Below, in pieces: positions 36,588 through 44,631 of a stretch of 64,000 nt of DNA. The stretch is taken from the NCBI GenBank assembly GCA_024102635.1, contig JAGFJO010000072.1, positions 1-64,000 of the forward strand. The letters run 5' to 3'. Under the pieces are notes generated by a model. It was not told the origin of the DNA. It saw only the letters and a program-made list of their open reading frames with translations, and did not search any database. The translations under genes were made by a program, and so were the position numbers. Position 1 is the first letter of the stretch. Every line of letters begins with the position of its first letter. This DNA comes from Deltaproteobacteria bacterium (GTDB taxonomy: Bacteria; Bdellovibrionota_C; UBA2361; JAGFJO01).

Positions 36588-37187
36588 TCAAGCGACGCTC
36601 TTCTTTCCGGTATCAGCGCTTGGCCTGTTTACATTCATTTGAGCTTGAGGCTCACCGATTGAAAAGGAGTCAAGGCCCGCATTGGGATCTAATTGAAAAC
36701 TTGGAACAGATGAGCCTATCCTTTGAGAAGCGGTTCCCTGTTTAAGCGCCAAACTCTCTTGCAGATCTATCCCTTGACCGAGATCTTGAACAAGTTCGTG
36801 CGGGGCAGCGATCGGCTGCTCAATCTGCATCTGCTCCTTTGAAGGGTCTTTTATCTTTGACTGTTTAGGATCTTCGGGCCTATCTCCTTCCTGTCCCGGC
36901 CGCGAGGTGGCAGTGTGCTTGATGCGTTGCCGTATCTCGGCTACCACATCTGCAGAGATCCCCGGCACCTGTTCATAAATCTGCCGCTCCACCTCTACAG
37001 AGGCGAGCTCAGCCATCTGATTGATGCCGAACCCTCGCACTGCCGGAGTGCTGGTCATACTAAAGGACGAGAGATCTTTAACTCGCGGATCGAATCCACG
37101 CGCTTGAGAAGCTGCGTTATCAACTTCGTTGCGCCGTTCTTGGTCGCTTAAATTCTGCGACGAGAGCGCTTGAATGGCGGTAGCCAT
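36588..37187 (-). CDS. Hypothetical protein, 199 residues, probably disordered
   Basis: I do not recognise it. ATG 37187 opens a polar protein with no signal peptide or membrane helix. Residues ~60-105 may be helical (MAELASVEVERQIYEQVPGI, VVAEIRQRIKH). The rest is rich in Gln, Ser, Pro and Lys (GQEGDRPEDPKQSKIKDPSK) and looks disordered. Frame use and isolation suggest a real gene. It is convergent with the yjbQ-type gene. Confidence 0.6.
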   Translation of the reverse strand: MATAIQALSSQNLSDQERRNEVDNAASQARGFDPRVKDLSSFSMTSTPAVRGFGINQMAELASVEVERQIYEQVPGISADVVAEIRQRIKHTATSRPGQEGDRPEDPKQSKIKDPSKEQMQIEQPIAAPHELVQDLGQGIDLQESLALKQGTASQRIGSSVPSFQLDPNAGLDSFSIGEPQAQMNVNRPSADTGKKSVA

Positions 37188-37282
37188 ACCTAAAACCCAA
37201 AGAGAAAAAACCTATTCCAATTATATCACGGGGTAAAAAGCTAACCAATTATGGGGGCTGGACGCCGGAGAGGCAATATACT

Positions 37283-38425
37283 CTAGCTCTTCGGGTTGGA
37301 CTGAGAGGCCATGAACTCATCAAGCGCCAACTGGATGTCTTCGTAAGTTACTGAATAGTGACGTCTTTTGGTGCCAGATTCACGCTTGAAGGCATTTAGA
37401 CCAGCTTGATTGCAGATCTCCTTTATGTCAGCGGCCGACTTGCCCTCGGTAATCTCAGCCAGCGATTCTAGATGTACGCCTTGCGAAAGGGTTAGTCGCG
37501 ACATGTAGAGCCCGAAGAGCTGTATCCGCGCTTCGTAGCCCGGCAGAGGTACTTCGATTACTTTATTAAGTCTCCCCGCTCTCTTAAGAGCCGGGTCAAC
37601 AAGATCTGCGCGATTGGTGGCCGCTATAATGTATACCCCCTCTGTTCTGATTACCCCATCAATAAGCTGCAGCATATGATTAACCAGGTTGTCCGCCCAC
37701 ACCTGATTTCCGGAGCGAGTTTTACCGATTGAATCGATTTCATCTACGAAGATCACAGAAGGGGCGTGTTTGACGGCGGCATCGAAGAGAGCGCTTAAAT
37801 TCTTTTCCGACTCCCCGACCCATTTAGAGACGATCTCGTCGAGCTGCAAAACAAAAAACGCTAAATTTGCCGTATTAGCAATTACCTTTGCGATGGTGGT
37901 TTTTCCGGTCCCGGGAGGCCCGTTTAGTAATATCCCTTTGGGGATATCAATTCCATATTTTCTGCTAGTTTTAGGATCTTTTAAAAGCTCAATCACCGAG
38001 ATAAGTTCTCGCCGCAGCTCTGCATCGATGACTAGGTCGTTCCATGTCAGCCGCTGAATCTCATTATTTAAAGGCACCGGCCGGAATAGATCTCCCGGCG
38101 CATTGCCCGCTGTCTGCTTCGATTGAGGGGGCGCCCGTCTTGAGCGGCTGCCTTGCGCTACGATTAGAAGAGTTAGAACGAGCGGGGCCAGATGAAGAAG
38201 AGCGGCTTCCTGCGCAGCGAGCCGGTTCGTCTTCGGGGCATAAAAGATCTTTATAAGGAGCGCCAGCGCAAGCAGCACGCAGATGATTCTAATAATTACA
38301 TCGAACCGCTGCAAGCGTGCAGGGGCGTACCAAAACTTGGTGTGGTAACCAAAATACAAAAAAGGAATTGCAAAGAAAACCAGCAAAGTCCTGTTCGTAA
38401 GCTCAAGCGCAAGAATGTAGGACAT
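37283..38425 (-). CDS. Membrane-anchored AAA+ ATPase, Msp1-like
   Basis: A 380-residue protein with three hydrophobic segments (residues 11-27, 43-60, 75-91) and a single AAA+ module. Walker A GPPGTGKT is at 169-176, the SKWVGESEK element at 200-208, Walker B VIFVDEID at 224-231, and an arginine finger region in NRADLVDPALKRAGRLNKV. SKWVGESEK is characteristic of the Msp1/spastin/katanin 'meiotic' clade, which extracts proteins from membranes. No protease domain is present, unlike FtsH. The role in a bacterium is open; protein quality control at the inner membrane is inference. Confidence 0.85.
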   Translation of the reverse strand: MSYILALELTNRTLLVFFAIPFLYFGYHTKFWYAPARLQRFDVIIRIICVLLALALLIKIFYAPKTNRLAAQEAALLHLAPLVLTLLIVAQGSRSRRAPPQSKQTAGNAPGDLFRPVPLNNEIQRLTWNDLVIDAELRRELISVIELLKDPKTSRKYGIDIPKGILLNGPPGTGKTTIAKVIANTANLAFFVLQLDEIVSKWVGESEKNLSALFDAAVKHAPSVIFVDEIDSIGKTRSGNQVWADNLVNHMLQLIDGVIRTEGVYIIAATNRADLVDPALKRAGRLNKVIEVPLPGYEARIQLFGLYMSRLTLSQGVHLESLAEITEGKSAADIKEICNQAGLNAFKRESGTKRRHYSVTYEDIQLALDEFMASQSNPKS

Positions 38426-38524
38426 ACAGCTCTATAATCTCATTATGACTATAGCAAGGCAAACCGCAGATATTGAATCCCGGCGCAGCCAGCCGAAAAC
38501 GTAAAGAACGTTCGCCGATTTGGG

Positions 38525-39586
38525 TTACCCGAAAAGATAGGTCACCCTTTCGGAGTCAAAACGGCTTTTAAGAATGTCCTGGAAAAAGCCTTTGATTTTG
38601 GAGGCAGACTTTTCATTTAGCGCAATCTTACCATTTGCCGCCAAGTACTCTTTAGTTACAACCGGAGAGCTGCCGCTTTTCTCAGATAGCCGCTTGAAAT
38701 GCTCCGCATTCATACGAAAGCCGCCGATGCTGATATCTTTTATTCTTTCGGAGTGCGGCAGCGCGAAAAGCTCGTTCATCAATTCACTATACCCTTCCTG
38801 CCAGCTCCCTTCCGGTATTACAGGATCAAAACATATTCTCACCTGCCACCCGCCGGCCAGCGCCCTCCCTATGGCATTAAGGCGCGCAGCGAGAGGAGCG
38901 GCACCTCTCTCGAACTTACTGCAGATCTCGGAGGGTGAGAGTGTCCAGGCCAGAACAACCCGCTCGCACGGCTCGCAGCTGCTAATAGCCGAGTAATTAG
39001 CGCTCTTAGTGCGGATCTCGATATGCAGCTCGGGCTTCCTGTGACAATGCTCTATCCAGCGTTTGCAGAGCGGCAGCACACCCTCAAGCGCGAGCAGGTC
39101 CGCGTCATAAGAGATACAGAGATAGAGCTGCTTAATTCTCTCGAGCAGATTGTCGGCGGCTTTATGGAAATCGTCGTCGTTAACAAACACAACCATATTG
39201 GCCGATTGATACATTCCTTGCAGAAAGCAATAACTGCAGTCGTACAAGCAATTCAGCACCTGAGAACAGTAGTAAGCGTTCTCAAATTTGAAGTTGGGCA
39301 CAAACTCCCCGGTGCGGTACATTAGCTCTCCCCGCTTGCAGCCTAGTATCAGCTTGGGGCTTAGCTTTTGCAGCCGCCAGTTCTGCTTGAAGCGGTTGAA
39401 GACCTCCTTGTAACTATCAACCTCGACAATCTCGGAGCCCTTAAAGCGCCCAAGAAGTAATTCGCAAAGCGGGTAGCCGCGCGCTTCGCGCTCGACATAA
39501 AGGTGCGAGGGGCTACGCAACAAGGATATCTGTGATTCTTTCAAAGGCAGCCCTTCTCTCATCTTTGTTTGCCACTTGATTTTCAT
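38525..39586 (-). CDS. Spore photoproduct lyase-like radical SAM protein
   Basis: A 353-residue radical SAM enzyme. The [4Fe-4S] motif CxxxCxxC is C113-LYD-C117-SY-C120, followed by FLQGMYQSANMVVFVN. SHLYVEREARGYPLCELLL and LKLILGCKRGEL match the spore photoproduct lyase family, and ISIGGFRMN lies further on. SplB repairs UV-made spore photoproduct in Bacilli and Clostridia, but related proteins in non-sporulating bacteria have unknown substrates. The first 25 codons overlap the end of the nucleosidase gene, so translation is coupled. An AGGAG lies 13 bases before ATG 39586. Confidence 0.85.
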   Translation of the reverse strand: MKIKWQTKMREGLPLKESQISLLRSPSHLYVEREARGYPLCELLLGRFKGSEIVEVDSYKEVFNRFKQNWRLQKLSPKLILGCKRGELMYRTGEFVPNFKFENAYYCSQVLNCLYDCSYCFLQGMYQSANMVVFVNDDDFHKAADNLLERIKQLYLCISYDADLLALEGVLPLCKRWIEHCHRKPELHIEIRTKSANYSAISSCEPCERVVLAWTLSPSEICSKFERGAAPLAARLNAIGRALAGGWQVRICFDPVIPEGSWQEGYSELMNELFALPHSERIKDISIGGFRMNAEHFKRLSEKSGSSPVVTKEYLAANGKIALNEKSASKIKGFFQDILKSRFDSERVTYLFG

Positions 39587-40340
39587 CTAATGGAAAAAGC
39601 TCCTGGGAAAGCTCAAGTCCCCGTGATTTACGCTGCAAGCTAAGGCGCTTCAGAAGACTTCGCTGATAACTGGTAAGCTTAAGTCCTTGCGCTATTTTTT
39701 CAAGCAGCTCCAGCTCCTCGCGCGTAAGCGTTGCTCCGCCGCTGCTGGAGAGGAGTTCTAATAGTGAGTAGCAATAAGGTTTTGCCGCAAGCCAGGTCTC
39801 TCCAATTAAAGAGGAGATATCGCCTTTCATCAAGCGCTCAGCATCACAGTTATCACTTACCGTTTTTATCACTGCAATCTGAGCAGAGCTTAAGTATTTA
39901 AAAGCCGCCTCACAAAACCCGCTTGCTTCCATATCCACCACATCGCCGCGCACCTCTTGCGTCATCTTAGTTACCGGCTGGTCAGAAGTTTCAAGAGCTC
40001 CCTCTTTAAAAGAATGGCGAATAAGGATATCGGGGTAATAGCAGCGGCCGGTAGCGCTGTCGATGATCTTATTTACTAGCAGCGCCTCCCCAGGTTTATG
40101 GCTCAGCTTCGAACCGCATACACCTATGTTAACTAAAACCGTTTTGCTTCTGTCGCCTAAGTATTCAAGCAAAGCTGCCGCTGCTATCGCCGACTTTACC
40201 TTGCCGACGCCCGATACGGTGAGAAAAGCGTCTTCGCCTCTAAATAGCACTGTGCCGGCAGGGGATATTACTCTTTTAAGTTTAAGATTTGAGATTATAG
40301 GCTGAGCCTCGCAGTGAAGCGCAGTTACAATAGCAAGCAC
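39513..40340 (-). CDS. MTA/SAH nucleosidase-like phosphorylase family protein
   Basis: A 275-residue protein. The N-terminal ~180 residues show the nucleoside phosphorylase/nucleosidase fold: VTALHCEAQPII, VNIGVCGSKLSHKPGEALLV, the base-binding VDMEASGFCEAAFK with its Glu, and KTVSDNCD with the catalytic-type Asp. A ~90-residue helical C-terminal extension is unusual. GTG 40340 is preceded by GAGGAG nine bases away. Its 3' end overlaps the radical SAM gene, which suggests it may remove 5'-deoxyadenosine or another SAM by-product made by that enzyme; this is inference. Confidence 0.82.
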   Translation of the reverse strand: MLAIVTALHCEAQPIISNLKLKRVISPAGTVLFRGEDAFLTVSGVGKVKSAIAAAALLEYLGDRSKTVLVNIGVCGSKLSHKPGEALLVNKIIDSATGRCYYPDILIRHSFKEGALETSDQPVTKMTQEVRGDVVDMEASGFCEAAFKYLSSAQIAVIKTVSDNCDAERLMKGDISSLIGETWLAAKPYCYSLLELLSSSGGATLTREELELLEKIAQGLKLTSYQRSLLKRLSLQRKSRGLELSQELFPLDENQVANKDERRAAFERITDILVA

Positions 40341-40366
40341 GACGGCAAGCTCCTCTTTTCAAATAA

Positions 40367-40397
40367 GGCTTATGAAGGACCGACTCTATCATAAGCC
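40367..40397 (-). terminator. Perfect 9-bp inverted repeat, candidate terminator
   Basis: GGCTTATGA (40367-40375) pairs exactly with TCATAAGCC (40389-40397) across a 13-base loop. In minus-strand reading the hairpin lies after the alpha/beta hydrolase stop and is followed by TTATTT, a weak U-rich tail, 27 bases before the nucleosidase start. It is a fair terminator or attenuator candidate. Confidence 0.5.
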
Positions 40398-40432
40398 GGG
40401 CGTGAATGGCAGCGCGCTGTAACCACCGCTCC

Positions 40433-41722
40433 TTATACCCCCGATGCCAATCTTTCTGAAATGAAGCTCCAGGCCTGCTCCCTGTAGACCTTGCCGCCAG
40501 GCCCAAAAAAAGCCGCATGCGGGGAGTCCGGAACTATAGCAGCCTTTTGCACTTCGCCGGTTACGCGCTGCGAAAGAGCTTTTGCAAGAGCGTTATGACT
40601 TTTATCGACATTTACTAGCTCGTCGTCCGCTCCCCAGTTGGCCAAGTAAGGGCACTCCACATCTCCTTTTAATAGAGCTTCTCGCGCCTCGTCTCTTAGC
40701 CGTTCAAAAGCGACATAGTTTTTCACGGTGCTCTCCTTAAGATAAGGCACCTTGCGCAGCTCCTTAAAGTCATGAATCCCGCTGCCTGCCCGGGAGCCGA
40801 CAGTTATTGAGTGCAGTGCAGAGAGATAACCGGACGCCTTCTCTCCCAACAACCTACAGAGTGAAGCAGCAACTTTTCCGCCCGGCGCCCCGCTTTCTTG
40901 CAGCCATTCAGCCCAGCGAGAGGCTCCCTCACTTGCGCTTTCAAGTGCGCGATCGGCAAAGTTGCCCGCTTTAAGCAGCACCTTATCGCGATGGGATCTT
41001 AAAAACAGCGGCATCCCCGTGAGCACCATCGAGTCAAAGGTTCCAGGCCGCCTTGCTTCAAGAATTGCTCCGGCCAAGGCGCCGGTAGAGTAACCGAAGA
41101 AAATGATTTTAGGCCGCGAGCTGCTGCTCAGTGCTCTAGCCGCCTCCGCCCGCTCCTCAAGGAACGATATAATGTCCTCGTTGGTGGTTTTGAGCAGGCT
41201 ATCTCTTGTCCCATCGTTCCCGTATAGCGAGTAAAGCTCCACCCGACGCCCGAAAAGGCGGTTTGTCTCCACCATGAGACGGCGCTGTGAATAGTTGGAG
41301 GTAACTATGCCGCCGTAGCCGATGATTATCGCGTCACTACTTCCATCCAGTACAAAGGGCGGAGCATATTTGGCAAAAGCATCCTTTCTATAAATTCTTC
41401 GATCGGCCTCTCGCGCTTCACTGGTAATATATTTACCGCTTCCGTTCCGCTCAGCAGGAAGGAGCCAGATATCCTCGCTGCTCAATCTTCGAATACGCGC
41501 CACTTCATCTTGCTTCCTTCTGTACAGCGAATACTGCGACTCTACCTTCCGCCAGGCATCCGCAGCGGCCTTCGGAAAGGTAAGCAGCGAAAAGGTGCTG
41601 TCCGTCTCTGAAGGGGGGCTCGCTCCCGCCTCCAAGCTTAATGCGTCAGATACAGCGATTTCCCTCCCATTTAGGCTGCAATCTAAAGATACGGACCTGC
41701 TTGAGATAGGTTGTGAGCGCAT
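40433..41722 (-). CDS. Alpha/beta-hydrolase fold protein
   Basis: A 429-residue protein from ATG 41722 (GGAG six bases upstream). The fold is suggested by the nucleophile elbow GYSTGALAGAI near residue 210, the catalytic-type Asp in NWGADDELVNVDK and the His in PDSPHAAFFGPGG, in the right order. The first ~100 residues are polar and unassigned. No signal peptide is seen. A specific esterase, lipase or peptidase role cannot be given. Confidence 0.75.
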   Translation of the reverse strand: MRSQPISSRSVSLDCSLNGREIAVSDALSLEAGASPPSETDSTFSLLTFPKAAADAWRKVESQYSLYRRKQDEVARIRRLSSEDIWLLPAERNGSGKYITSEAREADRRIYRKDAFAKYAPPFVLDGSSDAIIIGYGGIVTSNYSQRRLMVETNRLFGRRVELYSLYGNDGTRDSLLKTTNEDIISFLEERAEAARALSSSSRPKIIFFGYSTGALAGAILEARRPGTFDSMVLTGMPLFLRSHRDKVLLKAGNFADRALESASEGASRWAEWLQESGAPGGKVAASLCRLLGEKASGYLSALHSITVGSRAGSGIHDFKELRKVPYLKESTVKNYVAFERLRDEAREALLKGDVECPYLANWGADDELVNVDKSHNALAKALSQRVTGEVQKAAIVPDSPHAAFFGPGGKVYREQAWSFISERLASGV

Positions 41723-42327
41723 AACTGGCTCCAATTCTAGCGCAAGTACCCACCATTACAGAGCAGAAATTTTATGGTTTGCGACGTCAGAAAAATGAAA
41801 TTTCTGATAATAATGAAGCCATTGTATTCGAATCCGGCTTTCATCCGGAAGTTGGGATTGAGTATATGCGCGGTACGAGCGGGCTTATGGATAACTGTTT
41901 CGGATTTCTTGCTCTACTGCCCTAAGGCATTTCCGAAACCAGGGACTTGTATAATTGAAATGTATTTCATGGATGGAGCCTCCCTGGATGTTGTCTTGTA
42001 GACGCCCTCACAACGCACTTTGCTTTTTCAGAATTAGCTGCACAACAAGATCATAACCAAGTCACACATCAATAGTAACGGCACTACCCCCACTAATCAA
42101 TTCCGCAAAATATCAAGAATTCACGATTGGTTGCAATTGGCAGTTTATGTTGATCTAAAACGCTAGGATCAATGAGCGGCAGGGGACAGGGTGATCCCAC
42201 TCTGGTGATCCTCGTGTATAAGTTGTCAAAGTGCGTACGGCCCGTGAGGCTCTCCCTCAAAGCTAAGGAATGGTGCGCGAGGCTTTAGCCCGGATCGATT
42301 GGTCGAATCATGATCCTACTAGCGTTA
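41723..42327. other. 605-bp gene-poor stretch
   Basis: No convincing gene. A possible 75-codon frame at 41774-42001 lacks a ribosome site and shows no recognisable protein. Two copies of GGTGATCC lie near 42190-42215 (one at about 42190, one about 42207), and GTTTCGGA (41897-41904) pairs with TCCGAAAC (41932-41939). It may be the decayed edge of an inserted segment that includes the Fic gene. Confidence 0.5.
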
Positions 42328-42738
42328 TTATTGAAAAGACCGGTAAGACACAGTAATTTCGTTCCGCTCCTTCTCAGCTAAGAATATTCGAGCTTGAACG
42401 TGATGACCGAGAACTAGCCGGTGTGGTCCTTCCCATTTAATTCTGACTTCGGGACCGCCTTGAATGATCGCTGGCGCCCGCCCATGGTCCGTATCTGCAG
42501 CAAAGAGATTGCCTCCCTGATCCGGTAACGATTCGTCGATTGAAATCAAACTTACCTGTGTGCTGAAATCCGTTGTTGCGCCGCATTCTCGTTGGAATAC
42601 AACGGCCTTCAATTTATTGTTTGGGCCGGGATATTCAGCGATCAGATCATTGCGGCACATATCGAAACTTTTGCAGTGTTGCAGCGAAGCAGCCGATAAA
42701 ATCAGAAGATATCTTTTTAGTAGCGTTATTGAAGCCAT
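42328..42738 (-). CDS. DUF5412-like exported protein
   Basis: A 136-residue protein. Residues 1-22 are hydrophobic (LLKRYLLILSAASLQHC) and could be a signal or lipoprotein peptide. The mature part reads YPGPNNKLKAVVFQRECGAT, DFSTQVSLISIDES and VRIKWEGPHRLVLGHH. This resembles a widespread set of small exported proteins with a 'P..KLKAVVFQR.CGATT.FSTQVS' core, which I remember as DUF5412-related; the name is from memory. ATG 42738 is used. No neighbour gives a role. Confidence 0.6.
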   Translation of the reverse strand: MASITLLKRYLLILSAASLQHCKSFDMCRNDLIAEYPGPNNKLKAVVFQRECGATTDFSTQVSLISIDESLPDQGGNLFAADTDHGRAPAIIQGGPEVRIKWEGPHRLVLGHHVQARIFLAEKERNEITVSYRSFQ

Positions 42739-43053
42739 CTCTCATTTCATCGAAATAGGATTACTTTCCTCTCTCCACGCAATACAGTAGATGTTCGCAA
42801 AACTTGCAGCAAGTTCATGTCCATAAGTCTTAGGCCGTCTCCGAAGCCTTTCCAGGTCTTACGGGAATAAGCCCGTATTTAGGCATTGCCACTTTTAGCT
42901 ATTCGAAGTCCGGCGGACCGCCTGCATTCACAAGATCTGTCAGAGGAAATCGAGTCCTTAGCACCACTAATCACTTCACAGTCCTTGATGGACGGCCGTT
43001 CCGACGGCTGAGATTGTGCTTCCGGTGACCTGTTTGTCATATACACCCCAGTA
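42739..43053. other. 315-bp stretch with no gene seen
   Basis: Only a short ACGGG/CCCGT hairpin (42861-42876) and scattered small palindromes are seen. No promoter or coding frame was convincing. It separates the small exported protein from the Fic gene within the AT-richer segment. Confidence 0.45.
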
Positions 43054-44394
43054 TTATCTTAAATTAGTTAGTTTCGTCTCCAATTCCTTCGCGGGTTGGA
43101 AATACCATCTTTTCTTTATTTTGTGAGACGTTAACAATCCAAACTTCTCCAGTTCCAGTAAATCCAATCTTGCTGTTTGGTAAACTATGTTGTGACTAGT
43201 CTGGTGGGTACGAAATGTATAGGTAGCACTAGGATGTTTTAAGGCATGGCTAATTAATGCACGCTGCCTGTAATTTAAAATTGCAACGTTCCGTAATCGC
43301 TTCTCAACTTGGGCGACCTTGCTTGCTTGCTTGCGTATATATTCATGCAGGGCCTCTATGGCTCTACGAATGATATCCAAATGGTAAACCAGGAAATAAG
43401 TGAGGTCATTATCGTCTGTTTCAGTATATAAAAATGCTCGACTATACTTGGATGGCCCTTTCAAAATTATGTGTGAGATTGAAATATATTCCGAAAGCCA
43501 AAAACCATATCGCAACATTGCCCAGTAAAATAAAGCTCGAGCGGTTCTGCCATTACCATCTACAAAGGGATGATCGAAAGCCAGCCAAAAATGTAAGAGG
43601 ACTGCTCTAATTGCTGGATGGACAAATTCTTTGGGAATCTCTTTGTTGGCAAATTTACAAAGAATCTTTATTCTAGATTCTAGCTCTTCGGCCGGCGGTG
43701 GTGTGTAAAATCTTTCACCGGTATCATCTCCTACGTAAATTTCTTCGTCAGGCCTACGGAACCTTCCTGCGGCCGAAGGATCGTCAAGGGTATCCTCTGT
43801 GATAAGTCGATGAAGTCGGAAGATAAGATCCTTACTAAGCGGCTCATTTTTGACTTCTGAAATCGCTTGCATAGTTCTATAGTTATTGAAGATCATCTGC
43901 TCACTTCTATCAGACGGCTTCCGACCAGTTCTGATCATTTCTCTTGCAACTCGCCGAGTTGTAGTAGCGTGCTCAAGCTGGCTAGACGTAATTGCCTCCT
44001 CAATCAATGATTCAACGTAGTATTGATCTTTGGTTTCTGGATTAGTAATTTGTGATGGCATTTGAATCCCACCTCCGATATACATATCGATTTCATGTAA
44101 TCGTTCTGGAATTGGATCGGCCAGCACATAGGAGAAGTATCGTCTCTGAGCATCACGGAGCGGTATTTTTTTTCGGCCAGGATTTCTTTGTATCTTTACG
44201 CCCAACCACCATTCTTTGTGCGAAAGACCTTCTGGTGGCGTCAGATATAATATTTTATCCCAATGGGGATAGGGCTCTGTCTTGAATGTTCGATTTTGTG
44301 CAGCTTGAATTATTTTTGTAAGGCGATCTGGACCCTCTTCAAACATTTTTGACATTAGCTCGTCCATGCGAGGCGGAGTTTTGGGCATTCTCAT
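43054..44394 (-). CDS. Fic-domain AMPylase with C-terminal winged helix
   Basis: A 446-residue Fic protein. The catalytic motif HPFVDGNGRTAR starts at His275, and the N-terminal inhibitory helix is SSQLEH with Glu141, close to (S/T)xxxE(G/N) but ending in His. So it is the self-inhibited class II type with a DUF4172-like N-terminus. Residues ~375-446 look like a winged helix (RLDLLELEKFGLLTSHKIKK), as in other free-standing bacterial Fic proteins that can bind DNA. The start ATG 44394 has no Shine-Dalgarno and directly abuts a large inverted repeat. Base composition is visibly more AT-rich than neighbours, suggesting transfer. Confidence 0.92.
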   Translation of the reverse strand: MRMPKTPPRMDELMSKMFEEGPDRLTKIIQAAQNRTFKTEPYPHWDKILYLTPPEGLSHKEWWLGVKIQRNPGRKKIPLRDAQRRYFSYVLADPIPERLHEIDMYIGGGIQMPSQITNPETKDQYYVESLIEEAITSSQLEHATTTRRVAREMIRTGRKPSDRSEQMIFNNYRTMQAISEVKNEPLSKDLIFRLHRLITEDTLDDPSAAGRFRRPDEEIYVGDDTGERFYTPPPAEELESRIKILCKFANKEIPKEFVHPAIRAVLLHFWLAFDHPFVDGNGRTARALFYWAMLRYGFWLSEYISISHIILKGPSKYSRAFLYTETDDNDLTYFLVYHLDIIRRAIEALHEYIRKQASKVAQVEKRLRNVAILNYRQRALISHALKHPSATYTFRTHQTSHNIVYQTARLDLLELEKFGLLTSHKIKKRWYFQPAKELETKLTNLR

Positions 44395-44441
44395 ATACTA
44401 AAGATATACTAATTTTCTATATATTAGTATATCTTTAGTAT
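44395..44441. promoter_or_regulatory. Perfect 19-bp inverted repeat at the Fic start, likely operator
   Basis: ATACTAAAGATATACTAAT at 44395-44413 is repeated exactly in inverted form at 44423-44441, with nine bases between. It starts on the base next to the Fic start codon and contains TATACT, a good -10-like hexamer. Each arm itself holds two ATACTAA-like half-sites. A dimeric DNA-binding protein, possibly the Fic winged helix itself, could bind and shut off transcription or translation. Confidence 0.7.
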
Positions 44442-44631
44442 GTTGCTTTAATGTCTACAAATGGAGCAGTTGTAACTAAATACAGAAAGATAACCCCATT
44501 CCATTTCGAAATAACAATAATTCGGCCCGGTTTTGCAACAAATGTTTCAATGAGTGTCTAGCGACGAGCAGGTCACATCAATTACCCCCAATTAGCAAGG
44601 AACAGGGCAACAGAATGCCAGGGAAGCGCCG

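Noticed and set aside
41774-42001. 75-codon plus-strand frame
   Set aside because: No ribosome site, no recognisable domain, and it lies in a gene-poor region; not called.
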